NCBI GenBank assembly: GCA_014654775.1
Contig: JACVZW010000071.1
Coordinates: 122,465 to 186,464, forward strand
DNA: 64,000 nt
Direction: 5' to 3'
From: Paracoccaceae bacterium
Lineage (GTDB): Bacteria > Pseudomonadota > Alphaproteobacteria > Rhodobacterales > Rhodobacteraceae
The translations under genes were made by a program, and so were the position numbers. Below the pieces are notes generated by a model. That model had not been told where the DNA came from, ran no database searches, and saw nothing but the letters and a program-made list of their open reading frames with translations. Below, piece by piece: positions 10,244 through 19,289 of the stretch (positions are counted from its first letter, which is position 1; each line of letters starts with the position of its first letter).

Positions 10244-10289
10244 GCGGGGGCCAGCCCCCGCACCCCCGGGATATTTGAGAACAGATGAA
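10244..10289 (+). terminator. GC hairpin plus ATATTTG-AGATGAA box after rarD (family copy A)
   Basis: GCGGGGGC and GCCCCCGC form a perfect 8-bp stem with a 2-nt apex, followed by ACCCCCG and then the box GGATATTTGAGAACAGATGA at 10269-10288 (the following base, A, is also shared). The same 21-bp box is found on the opposite strand behind glgC at 43658-43678, and a variant lies behind pgm. A terminator role is inferred from its position at a gene 3' end between convergent genes. Confidence 0.7.
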
Positions 10290-10307
10290 ATCAGCGCCGG
10301 GTCAGGG

Positions 10308-11405
10308 TCATTGGTCTGGACGGCTGACCTTGCCCCCGCCGACCAAGGCCGCAACCCCCGTCGTCGCGGGGCCGGAGGTGGGCAGGCCGCGCGCGACGCG
10401 GACGGCGAGATAGGCGAAGGCCTGCGCTTCCAGCATATCGCCGTCCAGACCCGCCGCCTCGATCGGTTCGGCCTCGACCCGCAGGCGGGCGGTCAGTTCC
10501 GCCATGATCCGCGCATTCCGCCGCCCGCCCCCGGTGACCAGAAGGCGCGTGACAGGGACGGGGAAATGCTCTGCCCCCCGCGCCACGGCAGAAGCGGCGG
10601 CGGCAGCTAGTGTCGCAGCGGCGTCCTCGGTCGACAGGTTGCCCATGTCGAGGCTGGCGTGGAAATCGTTCCGGTCCAGCGACTTGGGCGGCATCCGGTG
10701 AAAGAAGGGATGGGCGAGGAAGGCCGCAATGCGATCCTCGTCCACCTGACCGCGCAGCCCCGTCGCGCCATCGGGATCAAGCGGCTGCCCCGTCCGCGCC
10801 AGCATCAGGTCATTCAGCGGCGCATTGGCAGGCCCGGTGTCGAAGGCGAGCAGCGCGCCATGGCTTTCTGGGCTGCTCTGGCGCGGGTCGATCCAGGTGA
10901 CATTCCCCACCCCGCCAAGGTTGAGCAGGGCCAGGGGCTGCGTGGCGCCGATCCGGCGCGCGCAGGCAAAATGGAAGAAGGGCGCAAGCGGCGCGCCCTG
11001 CCCGCCCATCGCGACATCCGCCGTGCGGAAATCCCAGACCACGGGCAGGCGCAAAGCACTGGCCAAAAGCGCACCGTCCCCCGCCTGATGCGTGCCGCGC
11101 CCCTTCGGATCATGCGCAAGGGTCTGGCCATGAAACCCCACGATCTCGGCCCCGGAAAAGCGCGACAAAAGCTCGGCATGCGCGGTTTCCACCACCTCCG
11201 CCGCCGCCTGCACGCCATCCTCCCCCGGCCAGCGGCCAAGGGCGGCGCGCAAGACCGCCTGTTCGGCAGGGCTATAGGGGCGAAAGGCGGAGGGGCCGAA
11301 ATCGAGGATGCGTTCGCCATCGGTCAGGACCATGGCCGCATCCACCCCGTCAAGCGAGGTGCCCGACATGCAGCCAAGCGCCCAGACCGCCCCGCCGGAT
11401 CGCAT
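10308..11405 (-). CDS. anmK: Anhydro-N-acetylmuramic acid kinase
   Basis: AnmK phosphorylates and hydrolyses 1,6-anhydro-MurNAc to MurNAc-6-phosphate, recycling cell-wall fragments. The 365-residue product has the family hallmarks [14 protein letters not shown] at the N-terminus, [11 protein letters not shown], the [19 protein letters not shown] segment, [12 protein letters not shown], and [11 protein letters not shown] near the C-terminus. The start at 11405 ([11 protein letters not shown]) has AAAGGA upstream. The longer open frame above it is divergent-promoter DNA shared with tyrS. The two genes are divergent with 62 bp between start codons. Confidence 0.95.
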   Translation of the reverse strand: MRSGGAVWALGCMSGTSLDGVDAAMVLTDGERILDFGPSAFRPYSPAEQAVLRAALGRWPGEDGVQAAAEVVETAHAELLSRFSGAEIVGFHGQTLAHDPKGRGTHQAGDGALLASALRLPVVWDFRTADVAMGGQGAPLAPFFHFACARRIGATQPLALLNLGGVGNVTWIDPRQSSPESHGALLAFDTGPANAPLNDLMLARTGQPLDPDGATGLRGQVDEDRIAAFLAHPFFHRMPPKSLDRNDFHASLDMGNLSTEDAAATLAAAAASAVARGAEHFPVPVTRLLVTGGGRRNARIMAELTARLRVEAEPIEAAGLDGDMLEAQAFAYLAVRVARGLPTSGPATTGVAALVGGGKVSRPDQ

Positions 11406-11467
11406 CTTCCTTTCACCCCCCGCCGCCGCTATACCGCGCCCTGCCACTGTTAAAGCACGGGTGCCCC

Positions 11468-12718
11468 ATGACCTACCATCCGAAATCCGACTTCCTGCGC
11501 GTGATGATGGAGCGCGGCTATCTGGCCGATTGCACCGATTATCAGGCGCTGGACGAGGCTTTGGTGAAGGGGGTCCTGCCCGCCTATATCGGCTATGACG
11601 CCACAGCGGCCAGCCTGCATGTGGGCCACCTTCTCAACATCATGATGCTGCGCTGGCTGCAGAAGACGGGGCACAAACCGATCACCCTGATGGGGGGCGG
11701 CACGACCAAGGTGGGCGATCCCTCCTTCCGGGCCGAGGAACGCCCGCTGCTGTCGCCTGCGCAGATCGACGCCAATATTGCCGGGATGCAGAAGGTGTTC
11801 GCCCGTTACCTGTCCTACGGGACGGGCGCAACGGATGCGATCATGCTGAACAATGCCGAATGGCTGGACAGCCTGAACTACCTCGATTTCCTGCGGGATA
11901 TCGGGCGGCATTTCAGCGTCAACCGCATGCTGTCTTTCGAGAGTGTGAAGTCCCGGCTGGACCGCGAACAGTCGCTGTCCTTCCTTGAATTCAACTACAT
12001 GATCCTGCAGGCCTATGATTTCCTTGAACTGTTCCGCCGCTACGGCTGCCGTCTGCAGATGGGCGGGTCGGATCAGTGGGGCAATATCATCAACGGGATC
12101 GACCTCACGCGGCGCGTGCTGGATGCCGACATCTTCGGTCTGACCTCGCCCCTGCTGACCACCAGCGACGGCAAGAAGATGGGCAAGTCGGCCTCGGGCG
12201 CGGTCTGGCTGGATGGCGGGATGCTGTCGCCTTACGAATTCTGGCAGTTCTGGCGCAACACGACCGATGCCGATGTGGGCCGCTTCCTGAAGCTCTATAC
12301 CGAGCTTCCCTTGGACGAATGCAACCGTCTGGGCGCGCTTGCGGGGTCAGAGATCAACGCCGCCAAGATCATCCTTGCCAATGAAGTGACCACGCTGCTG
12401 CACGGGGCCGAAGCGGCTGCGGCCGCCGAGGCCACGGCGCGTGAGGTGTTCGAAAAGGGCGGGATCGGCGACGACCTGCCCACTGTGGCACTGTCGGTGG
12501 ACGAGGTGGCCGAGGGCGTGGGGATCGTACAGCTTTTCGTCCGCGCGGGCCTTGCGGCCAGCGGCAAGGATGCAAAACGCCTGATTTCCGAAGGCGGGGC
12601 GCGTCTGAATGACGAGATCGTCACCGATGCCGCGCTGCGCCTTGGTGCGGGCGATCTGGCCGAACCCGTGAAGCTGACCGCCGGGAAAAAGCGGCATGCG
12701 CTGGTGACGCTGGGCTGA
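11468..12718 (+). CDS. tyrS: Tyrosyl-tRNA synthetase
   Basis: This class Ic synthetase charges tRNA-Tyr. The length of 416 residues is normal. The HIGH-type motif is HVGHL within [20 protein letters not shown], and the KMSKS-type motif is KKMGKS within [13 protein letters not shown]. The tyrosine-binding region [12 protein letters not shown] is present. The C-terminal S4 RNA-binding domain covers about the last 65 residues ([17 protein letters not shown]). It stands alone as a single gene between anmK and a CoA transferase gene. Confidence 0.98.
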   Translation: MTYHPKSDFLRVMMERGYLADCTDYQALDEALVKGVLPAYIGYDATAASLHVGHLLNIMMLRWLQKTGHKPITLMGGGTTKVGDPSFRAEERPLLSPAQIDANIAGMQKVFARYLSYGTGATDAIMLNNAEWLDSLNYLDFLRDIGRHFSVNRMLSFESVKSRLDREQSLSFLEFNYMILQAYDFLELFRRYGCRLQMGGSDQWGNIINGIDLTRRVLDADIFGLTSPLLTTSDGKKMGKSASGAVWLDGGMLSPYEFWQFWRNTTDADVGRFLKLYTELPLDECNRLGALAGSEINAAKIILANEVTTLLHGAEAAAAAEATAREVFEKGGIGDDLPTVALSVDEVAEGVGIVQLFVRAGLAASGKDAKRLISEGGARLNDEIVTDAALRLGAGDLAEPVKLTAGKKRHALVTLG

Positions 12719-12821
12719 CAGGCGCGGCCCTTTCGCGCAGAATGTCATGGAAATGTGGCCGCCCCTTGCCAGCATGCGGCGGCCTTTGCTTTGCTGGGCC
12801 AGCCTCGAAAGGATGCCCACC

Positions 12822-13997
12822 ATGACCGCGCCTCTGACCGGGATCACCGTGCTGGACCTGACCCATGTTTTGGCGGGGCCTTTCTGTTGCGGCATCCTTG
12901 GCGATCTGGGGGCGAAGGTCATCAAGGTGGAACGTCCCGGCACAGGGGACGATACGCGGGAATTTCCGCCCTTCGTGGGGGGTGAGTCGGGCTATTTCGC
13001 CGCGCTGAATGCGGGCAAGCAATCCATCGCGCTGGACCTGAAGGCCGAGGCTGACCGTGCGATCTTTGATCGGCTTCTGGCACGGGCGGATGTGCTGTTG
13101 GAGAATTACCGCCCCGGCGTCATGGCGCGGCTGGGCTATGGCTGGGACGATCTGCATGCCCGCCATCCCCGCCTAATCTATGGCGCGGTGTCGGGTTTCG
13201 GCCAGACAGGGCCGGAGTCGGGAAAACCCGCCTATGACATGGTGGTGCAGGCACGCGGCGGCGTCATGTCGATCACGGGCGAGGAAGGCGGCCCGCCCGT
13301 GCGCGTCGGTGCCTCCATCGGCGACATCGTCGCGGGCATGTATCTGGCCCAAGGGGTGCTGGCCGCGCTGTACGATCGGGAACGGACGGGTGCGGGCCGG
13401 ATGGTCGATGTGGCCATGCTGGATGCCCAGATCGCCATTCAGGAACACAGCCTTGCCATCACCGCCGCCACCGGCACCCCGCCGGGGCCGACCGGGGCGC
13501 GGCATCCGACCATCACCCCGTTCTCCACCTATCGCGCGAGTGACGGCTTTTTCGTCATCGCCGCCGGGAATGACGCGCTTTTCGCGCGGCTTTGCACTGC
13601 CTTGGCGCTGCCCTTGGCCGATGACCCGCGCTTTGCCACCAATGCCGGGCGCTGCGAGAATGTGCATCTTCTGAAACGGCTGATCGAGGCGGTGACGCTG
13701 GGCCAGACCGCCGCGCATTGGATCGGCGTGCTGGAGGCGGCAGGTGTGCCCACGGGCCGGGTGCAGGATATGGCACAGGCGATGCGCGACCCGCAGCTTC
13801 TGGCGCGCAATATGGTGCTGCCCGTGGCGGCGCGGGACGGCGGGCCTGCCTTCACGGCGGCGGGAAATCCCATCAAGATGACGGGTTTGGCAGACCCCAC
13901 CGCCCGTGCGCCCGCACCCGCGCTGGACGGCGACCGTGCCGCGATCCTCGCTTGGCTGGAGGCATCGGCCCCCTCTCGTGACGCCCCCGGACGCTGA
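12822..13997 (+). CDS. Family III CoA transferase (CaiB/BaiF)
   Basis: Transfers CoA between carboxylic acids; 391 residues, the usual length. The N-terminus LTGITVLDLTHVLAGPFCCGI and LGAKVIKVERPGTGDDTR are characteristic, as is GVLLENYRPG-like sequence (DVLLENYRPGVMARLG). The catalytic aspartate is most likely that in GASIGDIVAG, equivalent to Asp169 of formyl-CoA transferase. The start ATG at 12822 follows AAAGGA by about 11 nt. Upstream in-frame codons lack family character. A cupin and a corrinoid-activator-like gene follow 70 bp downstream, but no shared pathway is evident. The acyl substrate is unknown. Confidence 0.9.
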   Translation: MTAPLTGITVLDLTHVLAGPFCCGILGDLGAKVIKVERPGTGDDTREFPPFVGGESGYFAALNAGKQSIALDLKAEADRAIFDRLLARADVLLENYRPGVMARLGYGWDDLHARHPRLIYGAVSGFGQTGPESGKPAYDMVVQARGGVMSITGEEGGPPVRVGASIGDIVAGMYLAQGVLAALYDRERTGAGRMVDVAMLDAQIAIQEHSLAITAATGTPPGPTGARHPTITPFSTYRASDGFFVIAAGNDALFARLCTALALPLADDPRFATNAGRCENVHLLKRLIEAVTLGQTAAHWIGVLEAAGVPTGRVQDMAQAMRDPQLLARNMVLPVAARDGGPAFTAAGNPIKMTGLADPTARAPAPALDGDRAAILAWLEASAPSRDAPGR

Positions 13998-14067
13998 CCT
14001 GACGCAATCCGACATGGACCGCGCCCGCCCGCGCCCTAGAACAGGGGGCGCGAACAGGAGACAGCCC

Positions 14068-14466
14068 TTGCCGACCGCGACCGCCGTGGACGAAGCCACC
14101 CTGCCCGACGAACGCTGGGATGACCCGGCGCGCGGGTCGATCCGCTTTCGCACCCTCTTCTCTGCCCCGCGTACCGACAGCGATGAAATCACCTGCGGCG
14201 TGGCGATGATGGCCGAGGGCGAGACCTTCCCTCTCCACTCCCACCCGCAGGCCGAGGTCTATTTCGGGCTGGAGGGCGAGGGCGAGGTGATGATCGACGG
14301 CACCCCCCACCGCCTTGCCCCCGGCATCGCGCTTTACATCCCCGGCGGGGCCGTGCATGGCGTGCCGATTGCAGCCGCCCCCCTGCGCTGGTTCTACTGC
14401 TTCGCCGCCGACAGCTTCGCCGATATCCGCTACAGCTTCCTTCACGAAACGGACCCTGTGACATGA
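14068..14466 (+). CDS. Small cupin domain protein, TTG start, coupled to ferredoxin-ASKHA gene
   Basis: A 132-residue single-domain cupin. Both cupin motifs are complete. GETFPLHSHPQAEVYFGLEG carries His-x-His-x3-Glu, and GIALYIPGGAVHG carries the last histidine, so a divalent metal should bind. The start is inferred to be TTG at 14068 (PTATAVDEATLPDERW follows), because GGAG lies eight bases upstream and no ATG fits; the open frame above it runs into the preceding gene. The stop overlaps the next ATG by 4 bp. The coupling suggests a job related to the corrinoid-type activator, but no enzyme activity can be read. Confidence 0.8.
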   Translation: MPTATAVDEATLPDERWDDPARGSIRFRTLFSAPRTDSDEITCGVAMMAEGETFPLHSHPQAEVYFGLEGEGEVMIDGTPHRLAPGIALYIPGGAVHGVPIAAAPLRWFYCFAADSFADIRYSFLHETDPVT

Positions 14467-16499
14467 CCGAAGACGCGCTCGTCATCTTCACCCCTTCCGG
14501 CAAGCGGGGACGCTTCCCGCTGGGAACGCCCGTCCTGACGGCGGCGCGGCAATTGGGCGTGGACCTTGATTCCGTCTGTGGCGGGCGCGGCATCTGTTCC
14601 AAATGCCAGATCACGCCCAGCTACGGCGATTTCCCCAAGCATGGGGTGACGGTGGCCGATGGCGCGCTGACCGAATGGAATTCGGTCGAGGAACGCTACA
14701 AATCCAAGCGCGGCATGCTCGACGGCCGCCGCCTTGGCTGTCAGGCCAAGGTGATGGGCGACGTGGTGATCGACGTCCCGCCGGAATCCCAAGTGCACAA
14801 GCAGGTGATCCGCAAGTCGGCCACCCAGCGCGACATCGTCATGGACCCAGCGACGCGGCTTCTCTACGTCGAAGTGGCCGAACCCGACATGCACGAACCG
14901 ACGGGCGATTTCGAACGCCTTGCCATCGCGCTGCGCGACCAGTGGCAGGTGGAGGATGTGGCAGCCGACCTCGCGCTCATGCGCCGCCTGCAGCCGGTGC
15001 TGCGCAAGGGCGAATGGAAGGTCACGGTCGCGCTGCACAAGGGCAACCACGACGCCACGCCCCGCATCCTTGACCTCTGGCCCGGCTTTCATGAGGGCGG
15101 GCTTTACGGGCTGGCCATCGACCTTGGCTCCACCACCATCGCGGCGCATCTCTGCGATCTGAAGGATGGGTCGGTGCTGGCCTCCTCTGGCCTGATGAAC
15201 CCGCAGATCCGCTTTGGCGAAGACCTCATGTCCCGCGTCTCTTACGCCATGATGAACCCCGGCGGGGACGTGGAAATGACGCGCGCGGTGCGCGAGGCGA
15301 TCAACGCCCTTGCCGCCTCCATCGCCGCCGAGGCCGATGTGGACCCGACCGCAATCTACGAGGTGGTCTTCGTCTGCAACCCGGTGATGCACCACCTCCT
15401 TCTGGGGATCGACCCGGTGGAACTGGGTCAGGCGCCCTTCGCGCTGGCCACCTCTGGTTCCCTCTCGCTCGATGCCCGCGATCTGGACCTGACGAACCTC
15501 AACCGCGCGGCCCAGGTCTATGTCCTCCCCTGCATCGCGGGCCATGTGGGGGCCGATGCCGCCGCCGTGGCCCTGTCCGAGGAACCGGGCAAGTCCAAGG
15601 ACATGGTTCTGATCGTGGATGTGGGCACCAATGCCGAGATCCTGCTCGGCAATGAAACCCGTGTCCTTGCCTGTTCCTCGCCCACCGGACCAGCCTTTGA
15701 GGGCGCACAGATCAGCAGCGGCCAGCGCGCCGCGCCGGGGGCCATCGAACGGGTGGAAATCGACCCCGTGACGAAGGAACCCCGCTTCCGCGTCATCGGC
15801 AGCGACATCTGGTCCGACGACCCCGCCTTCGCCGAGGCGACCAAGCAAACTGGCATCACCGGCATCTGCGGGTCCGGCATCATCGAGGCGGTGGCGGAAC
15901 TGCGCATGGCCGGGCTTCTTGATCCCGGTGGTTTGATCGGCAGCCCCGATCAGACCGGCACCCCCCGCTGCGTGCCCGAAGGGCGCACCCACAGCTATCT
16001 GCTGCATGACGGCAGCGCAGAAGGCGGGCCGCGCATCATGGTGACGCAAGGAGACATCCGCGCGATCCAGCTGGCGAAATCCGCCCTTTACGCGGGCGCG
16101 CGCCTTCTGATGGATGAGATGGGCGTCGACAAGGTCGACCGCGTTACCCTTGCAGGGGCCTTCGGTGCGCATATCAGCCCGAAGCACGCGATGGTTCTGG
16201 GCATGATCCCCGATGTGCCGCTTGACCGCGTCACCAGCGCGGGCAATGCCGCAGGCACGGGCGCGCGCATCGCGCTGTGCAACGTGGCGGCGCGCACCCA
16301 GATCGAGGCGACGGTGCATCAGATCCACAAGGTGGAAACCGCCATCGAGCCTAAGTTCCAAGAGCATTTCGTCAACGCCAACGCCATCCCGCACGCGACC
16401 GACCCCTTCCCCGAACTGAACGCCGTGGTCACCTTGCCCGATGTCAGTTTCAACGCGGGCGGGGCGGGGTCCGAAGGGCGGCGGCGGCGGCGCGGCTGA
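14463..16499 (+). CDS. [2Fe-2S] ferredoxin-ASKHA protein (DUF4445; RACo/RamA-like corrinoid activator)
   Basis: A 678-residue protein with an N-terminal plant-type [2Fe-2S] ferredoxin domain, Cys39, Cys45, Cys48 and Cys93 in VCGGRGICSKCQ and RLGCQAK. A middle linker and a C-terminal actin/hexokinase-like ATPase domain follow. Its phosphate motifs are GLAIDLGSTTIAAHL near residue 216 and LIVDVGTNAEILLGN near 385; a late GAFGAHISPKHA is also typical. Known relatives (RACo, RamA) use ATP to reduce Co(II) corrinoid proteins back to Co(I) during methyl transfer. A matching methyltransferase of the MttB family lies at 36688-38223, but no small corrinoid protein is seen in the window. The C-terminus ends in an Arg-rich tail. 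Confidence 0.87.
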   Translation: MTEDALVIFTPSGKRGRFPLGTPVLTAARQLGVDLDSVCGGRGICSKCQITPSYGDFPKHGVTVADGALTEWNSVEERYKSKRGMLDGRRLGCQAKVMGDVVIDVPPESQVHKQVIRKSATQRDIVMDPATRLLYVEVAEPDMHEPTGDFERLAIALRDQWQVEDVAADLALMRRLQPVLRKGEWKVTVALHKGNHDATPRILDLWPGFHEGGLYGLAIDLGSTTIAAHLCDLKDGSVLASSGLMNPQIRFGEDLMSRVSYAMMNPGGDVEMTRAVREAINALAASIAAEADVDPTAIYEVVFVCNPVMHHLLLGIDPVELGQAPFALATSGSLSLDARDLDLTNLNRAAQVYVLPCIAGHVGADAAAVALSEEPGKSKDMVLIVDVGTNAEILLGNETRVLACSSPTGPAFEGAQISSGQRAAPGAIERVEIDPVTKEPRFRVIGSDIWSDDPAFAEATKQTGITGICGSGIIEAVAELRMAGLLDPGGLIGSPDQTGTPRCVPEGRTHSYLLHDGSAEGGPRIMVTQGDIRAIQLAKSALYAGARLLMDEMGVDKVDRVTLAGAFGAHISPKHAMVLGMIPDVPLDRVTSAGNAAGTGARIALCNVAARTQIEATVHQIHKVETAIEPKFQEHFVNANAIPHATDPFPELNAVVTLPDVSFNAGGAGSEGRRRRRG

Positions 16500-16553
16500 T
16501 CCGGGCTTTTCATCCCACCCCCGAAAGGCCATGATCGGGCGACGCGCGACAGG

Positions 16554-17108
16554 ATGATGATGACCGACGACCCGGTAGCCGATCTTCTTTCCCGGGTGGC
16601 CGCACAGGATCGTGCGGCCTTCCGGACGCTCTATTCCCAAACCTCGGCGAAACTCATGGGCGTGCTGATCCGTATCCTCGGCACAAGGCCCGAGGCGGAA
16701 GAGGCGCTTCAGGAAGTTTTCACCCGCGTCTGGCTGCGCGCCGCACGCTTTGACGCGACGAAGGGGCGCGGCATGACCTGGCTTGTCGCCATCGCCCGCA
16801 ACCATGCCATCGACCGCCTGCGCGCCCGGCCCTCGGATGCCGCACGCGATGACAGCGAGGGCGTGATCGACCGCATCCGCGACAGCGCCCCCACCGCCGA
16901 GACGCGGATGATCGCCATGGGCGAGGCGGGCCGCATCGCCGACTGTTTCGCCAGGCTGGAACCCGACCGGGCGGCGGCGGTGCGCGGGGCCTATCTGGAC
17001 GGGTTGTCCTATCAGGACCTCGCCGACCGCCATGCCGTGCCCTTGAACACGATGCGGACATGGCTGCGGCGCGGCCTGCTGAAGCTGAGGGAGTGTCTGG
17101 ACGCATGA
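16554..17108 (+). CDS. ECF-family RNA polymerase sigma factor (SigK/ECF19-like)
   Basis: A 184-residue sigma-70 family protein with region 2 at about residues 20-95 (FRTLYSQTSAKLMGVLIRIL, AEEALQEVFTRVWLRAARFD, MTWLVAIARNHAIDRLRA) and region 4 at about 125-180 (LSYQDLADRHAVPLNTMRTW as the helix-turn-helix). It overlaps the anti-sigma gene by 4 bp and so is certainly cotranslated with it. The overlap and the RskA-type partner point to the SigK/ECF19 group. Three ATG codons in tandem (16554, 16557, 16560) follow ACAGG; the third has the best spacing. The inducing signal is unknown. Confidence 0.9.
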   Translation: MMMTDDPVADLLSRVAAQDRAAFRTLYSQTSAKLMGVLIRILGTRPEAEEALQEVFTRVWLRAARFDATKGRGMTWLVAIARNHAIDRLRARPSDAARDDSEGVIDRIRDSAPTAETRMIAMGEAGRIADCFARLEPDRAAAVRGAYLDGLSYQDLADRHAVPLNTMRTWLRRGLLKLRECLDA

Positions 17109-17767
17109 CGACCGATGATGCCCCCCTTTCGCCCGAAGATCAGGCCGACGCGCTGGCCGCCGAATATGTGCTGGGCGTGCTGCCCCTGTCGGAACGGCTG
17201 GCCTGCGAGGCACGGATGAAAACCGATGCCGCCTTTGCCGCGCGGGTCGCGGATTGGGAAGGCCGCCTCGCCCCCCTGAACGATGCCTATGCCGACATGC
17301 CCGCCCCCGACCTGCTGCCAAAGATCGAGGCGCGGCTCTTCCCGATCGCCGCGAAACCGCCGCGCCGTCCGCTGTTCGGCTGGCTGGCCGGGGCCGTCAC
17401 GGCGGTGGTACTGGTCCTAACAGGCATGGCCGTGCTGGTGCCGCCGTCGGCCGGAACCTTGGTCGCCGTGCTGGGCGAAACCGATGCCGCCCTTCGCTTT
17501 GAGGCGCGGTTCGATGGTCAGGCCCTGACCGTGATCCGCGTGGCGGGCAGCGCCGCGCCCGAGGGTCAGGTGCAGGAAGTCTGGCTGATCGCCCCCGAGG
17601 CGGCCCCCGTCTCGCTGGGCCTTCTGCCCGGCGAGCGTCTCTCCGTGGCCTATCCCGAAGCCCCGGCAGGCTGGACGCTGGCGGTGTCGCTGGAACCTGC
17701 GGGCGGCTCGCCCACGGGCGCACCGACGGGGCCGGTACTGGCCGCGGGCCTTATCACGGACCTGTGA
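17105..17767 (+). CDS. Anti-sigma factor, RskA family
   Basis: A 220-residue membrane protein. A cytoplasmic N-terminal segment contains the anti-sigma zinc-finger-like region typical of RskA (DALAAEYVLGVLPLSERLAC), without an obvious HxxxCxxC motif. One membrane helix sits at about residues 91-113 (LFGWLAGAVTAVVLVLTGMA). The periplasmic RskA domain contains GQVQEVWLIAPEAAPVSLG and WTLAVSLEPAGGSPTGAPTG. It should hold the preceding ECF sigma factor at the membrane until an envelope signal arrives, in other bacteria through regulated proteolysis. The ATG at 17105 overlaps the sigma stop (ATGA). A fasciclin gene lies downstream. Confidence 0.88.
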   Translation: MTTDDAPLSPEDQADALAAEYVLGVLPLSERLACEARMKTDAAFAARVADWEGRLAPLNDAYADMPAPDLLPKIEARLFPIAAKPPRRPLFGWLAGAVTAVVLVLTGMAVLVPPSAGTLVAVLGETDAALRFEARFDGQALTVIRVAGSAAPEGQVQEVWLIAPEAAPVSLGLLPGERLSVAYPEAPAGWTLAVSLEPAGGSPTGAPTGPVLAAGLITDL

Positions 17768-17861
17768 CCGTCTTTTCTCCGGCCTCTGAAACTCTGCCCT
17801 GATGGCCCCCGTAACTCCGGGCACAGAAGGCGATGGACGCCTTCGGAACGGGAGATACGAC

Positions 17862-18419
17862 ATGAAACTCGGTTACGCTTTTTCGGCCCTGATCCTCGCC
17901 TCCGGCATGGCCTTTGCCGCCTCCGATGGCAGCGAAAACCCGATGGTGGGCGGCGCGCCCATGTTCTCGGACAAGACCATCGTCGAGAACGCGGTGAACT
18001 CGGCCGATCACACGACGCTGGTCGCCGCCGTGCAGGCCGCCGGTCTGGTGGAAACGCTGCAGGGCGAAGGCCCCTTCACCGTTTTCGCGCCCACGAATGA
18101 CGCCTTCGCCAAACTGCCCGCAGGCACGGTGGAGACGCTGCTCAAGCCGGAAAACAAGGATCAGCTGGTCAAGATCCTGACCTGCCATGTGGTGGCCGCC
18201 AATGCGATGGCCTCCGACATCGGCAAGATGATCGCGGATGATGGCGGCATGCATACCGTGTCCACCGTGGGCGGTTGCGACTTCACCGTGATGGCCGAGG
18301 GCGACGCGATCAAGATCAAGGACGGTCAGGGCAATGTCGCCACCGTCACCATCGCCGATGTGAAACAGTCGAACGGCGTGATCCACGTCATCGACACGGT
18401 GCTGCTGCCCGCCATGTAA
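17862..18419 (+). CDS. Secreted fasciclin (FAS1) domain protein
   Basis: A 185-residue exported protein. Residues 1-19 form a signal peptide ([19 protein letters not shown]). One FAS1 domain covers about residues 45-183, with the H1 box [15 protein letters not shown], the inner [14 protein letters not shown] and the H2 box [15 protein letters not shown]1 domains mediate adhesion or bind other surface molecules. The start at 17862 follows GGGAG. It lies 94 bp after the anti-sigma gene and may be controlled by that sigma factor, as fasciclin genes are controlled by SigK in Mycobacterium; that parallel is inferred. Confidence 0.92.
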   Translation: MKLGYAFSALILASGMAFAASDGSENPMVGGAPMFSDKTIVENAVNSADHTTLVAAVQAAGLVETLQGEGPFTVFAPTNDAFAKLPAGTVETLLKPENKDQLVKILTCHVVAANAMASDIGKMIADDGGMHTVSTVGGCDFTVMAEGDAIKIKDGQGNVATVTIADVKQSNGVIHVIDTVLLPAM

Positions 18420-18434
18420 GGCGCGGCTGGCGGG

Positions 18435-18470
18435 GCGCGGGCGGGGGCCGTCACTCCCCTTTGCCCGCGC
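18435..18470 (+). terminator. Possible terminator after the fasciclin gene
   Basis: GCGCGGGC and GCCCGCGC form an 8-bp outer stem, with a GGGG/CCCC pairing possible inside. No U-tract follows, so factor-independent termination is doubtful. Confidence 0.35.
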
Positions 18471-18601
18471 ATCCCATCCGTCCCGGCGCGCCATTTTTCC
18501 TGTCCCCAAGACCGGCCGCATGGACGGGCAAGGGGGTTTCGCAGGTGTCCCCCTGCGGAACCCTCTTGTCTTTTGCGCCCCTGCCCTGCTCTCATCGCTA
18601 A

Positions 18602-19147
18602 ATGGACCGGCGGTTTCTGTTTCTTCTCTCCTCCGCCCGCAAGGGCGGCAATGCGCAACTTCTCGCGCAAGAGGCGGCCCGGCCGATCCCGGCCGACCGG
18701 CAGGACTGGATCGATCTGTCAGACCCGCCCCTGCCGCCCTTTTCCGACCTGCGCCCCGGCTTTGCCCTGCCCGATGGGCCCGTCGCCCGGGTGATGCAGG
18801 CGATGCGCGCGGCCAGCGACATCGTCATGGTCGCCCCCGTCTACTGGTACGCCTTGCCCGCCCCGGCCAAGCTGCTGCTCGACCATTGGTCGGGCTGGAT
18901 CGACGCGCCCGAGACGGGTTTCACCGACTGGGCAAAGGGCAAGCGGGTCTGGCTGATCACCGCGCGTGGCGATCCCGACCCCTCGGTCGCTGACCTGCCT
19001 GAGGCGATGCTGAAACGCTCTGCCCTTTGGCTGGGCATGGTCTGGGGCGGCGCGCTGCATGGCATCGGGGATGCTCCGGGCGACGTCCGGCAAGACAGCG
19101 CAGCAATGGCGGCAGCAGGGCGCCTTCTTGTCGCCCCCCCAACCTGA
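18602..19147 (+). CDS. NAD(P)H-dependent FMN oxidoreductase, flavodoxin fold
   Basis: A 181-residue protein of the flavodoxin-like NAD(P)H oxidoreductase group. The FMN phosphate loop is LLSSARKGGNAQLL at the N-terminus. The middle segment SDIVMVAPVYWYALPAPAKL forms the isoalloxazine-binding strand and loop shared by WrbA/NQO-type enzymes. Probable function is quinone or nitro-compound reduction; the exact substrate is unknown. It stands between the fasciclin gene and the tRNA, with no clear operon partner. Confidence 0.82.
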   Translation: MDRRFLFLLSSARKGGNAQLLAQEAARPIPADRQDWIDLSDPPLPPFSDLRPGFALPDGPVARVMQAMRAASDIVMVAPVYWYALPAPAKLLLDHWSGWIDAPETGFTDWAKGKRVWLITARGDPDPSVADLPEAMLKRSALWLGMVWGGALHGIGDAPGDVRQDSAAMAAAGRLLVAPPT

Positions 19148-19202
19148 AGCCCGCGCTTGCCGCTTGACGCGCTGCGGCGCATCGCTTACCTCAAGCTCCG
19201 AC

Positions 19203-19276
19203 GCGGGTGTAGCTCAATGGTAGAGCCGCAGCTTCCCAAGCTGATGACGAGGGTTCGATTCCCTTCACCCGCTCCA
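19203..19276 (+). tRNA. tRNA-Gly (anticodon CCC)
   Basis: A 74-nt cloverleaf with encoded CCA. The acceptor stem GCGGGTG pairs with CACCCGC. The D-arm is AGCTCAATGGTAGAGC, the anticodon loop TTCCCAA gives CCC, and the T-arm is AGGGTTCGATTCCCT. The outermost anticodon-stem pair (G27 opposite A43) is mismatched, which is unusual. The anticodon reads GGG codons. Confidence 0.93.
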
Positions 19277-19289
19277 CTTCCCCGCCCGG

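Noticed and set aside
10275-10610. Short plus-strand open frame after rarD
   Set aside because: It begins inside the conserved AGATGAA box and runs antisense to anmK; the ATG is part of a repeated non-coding element.
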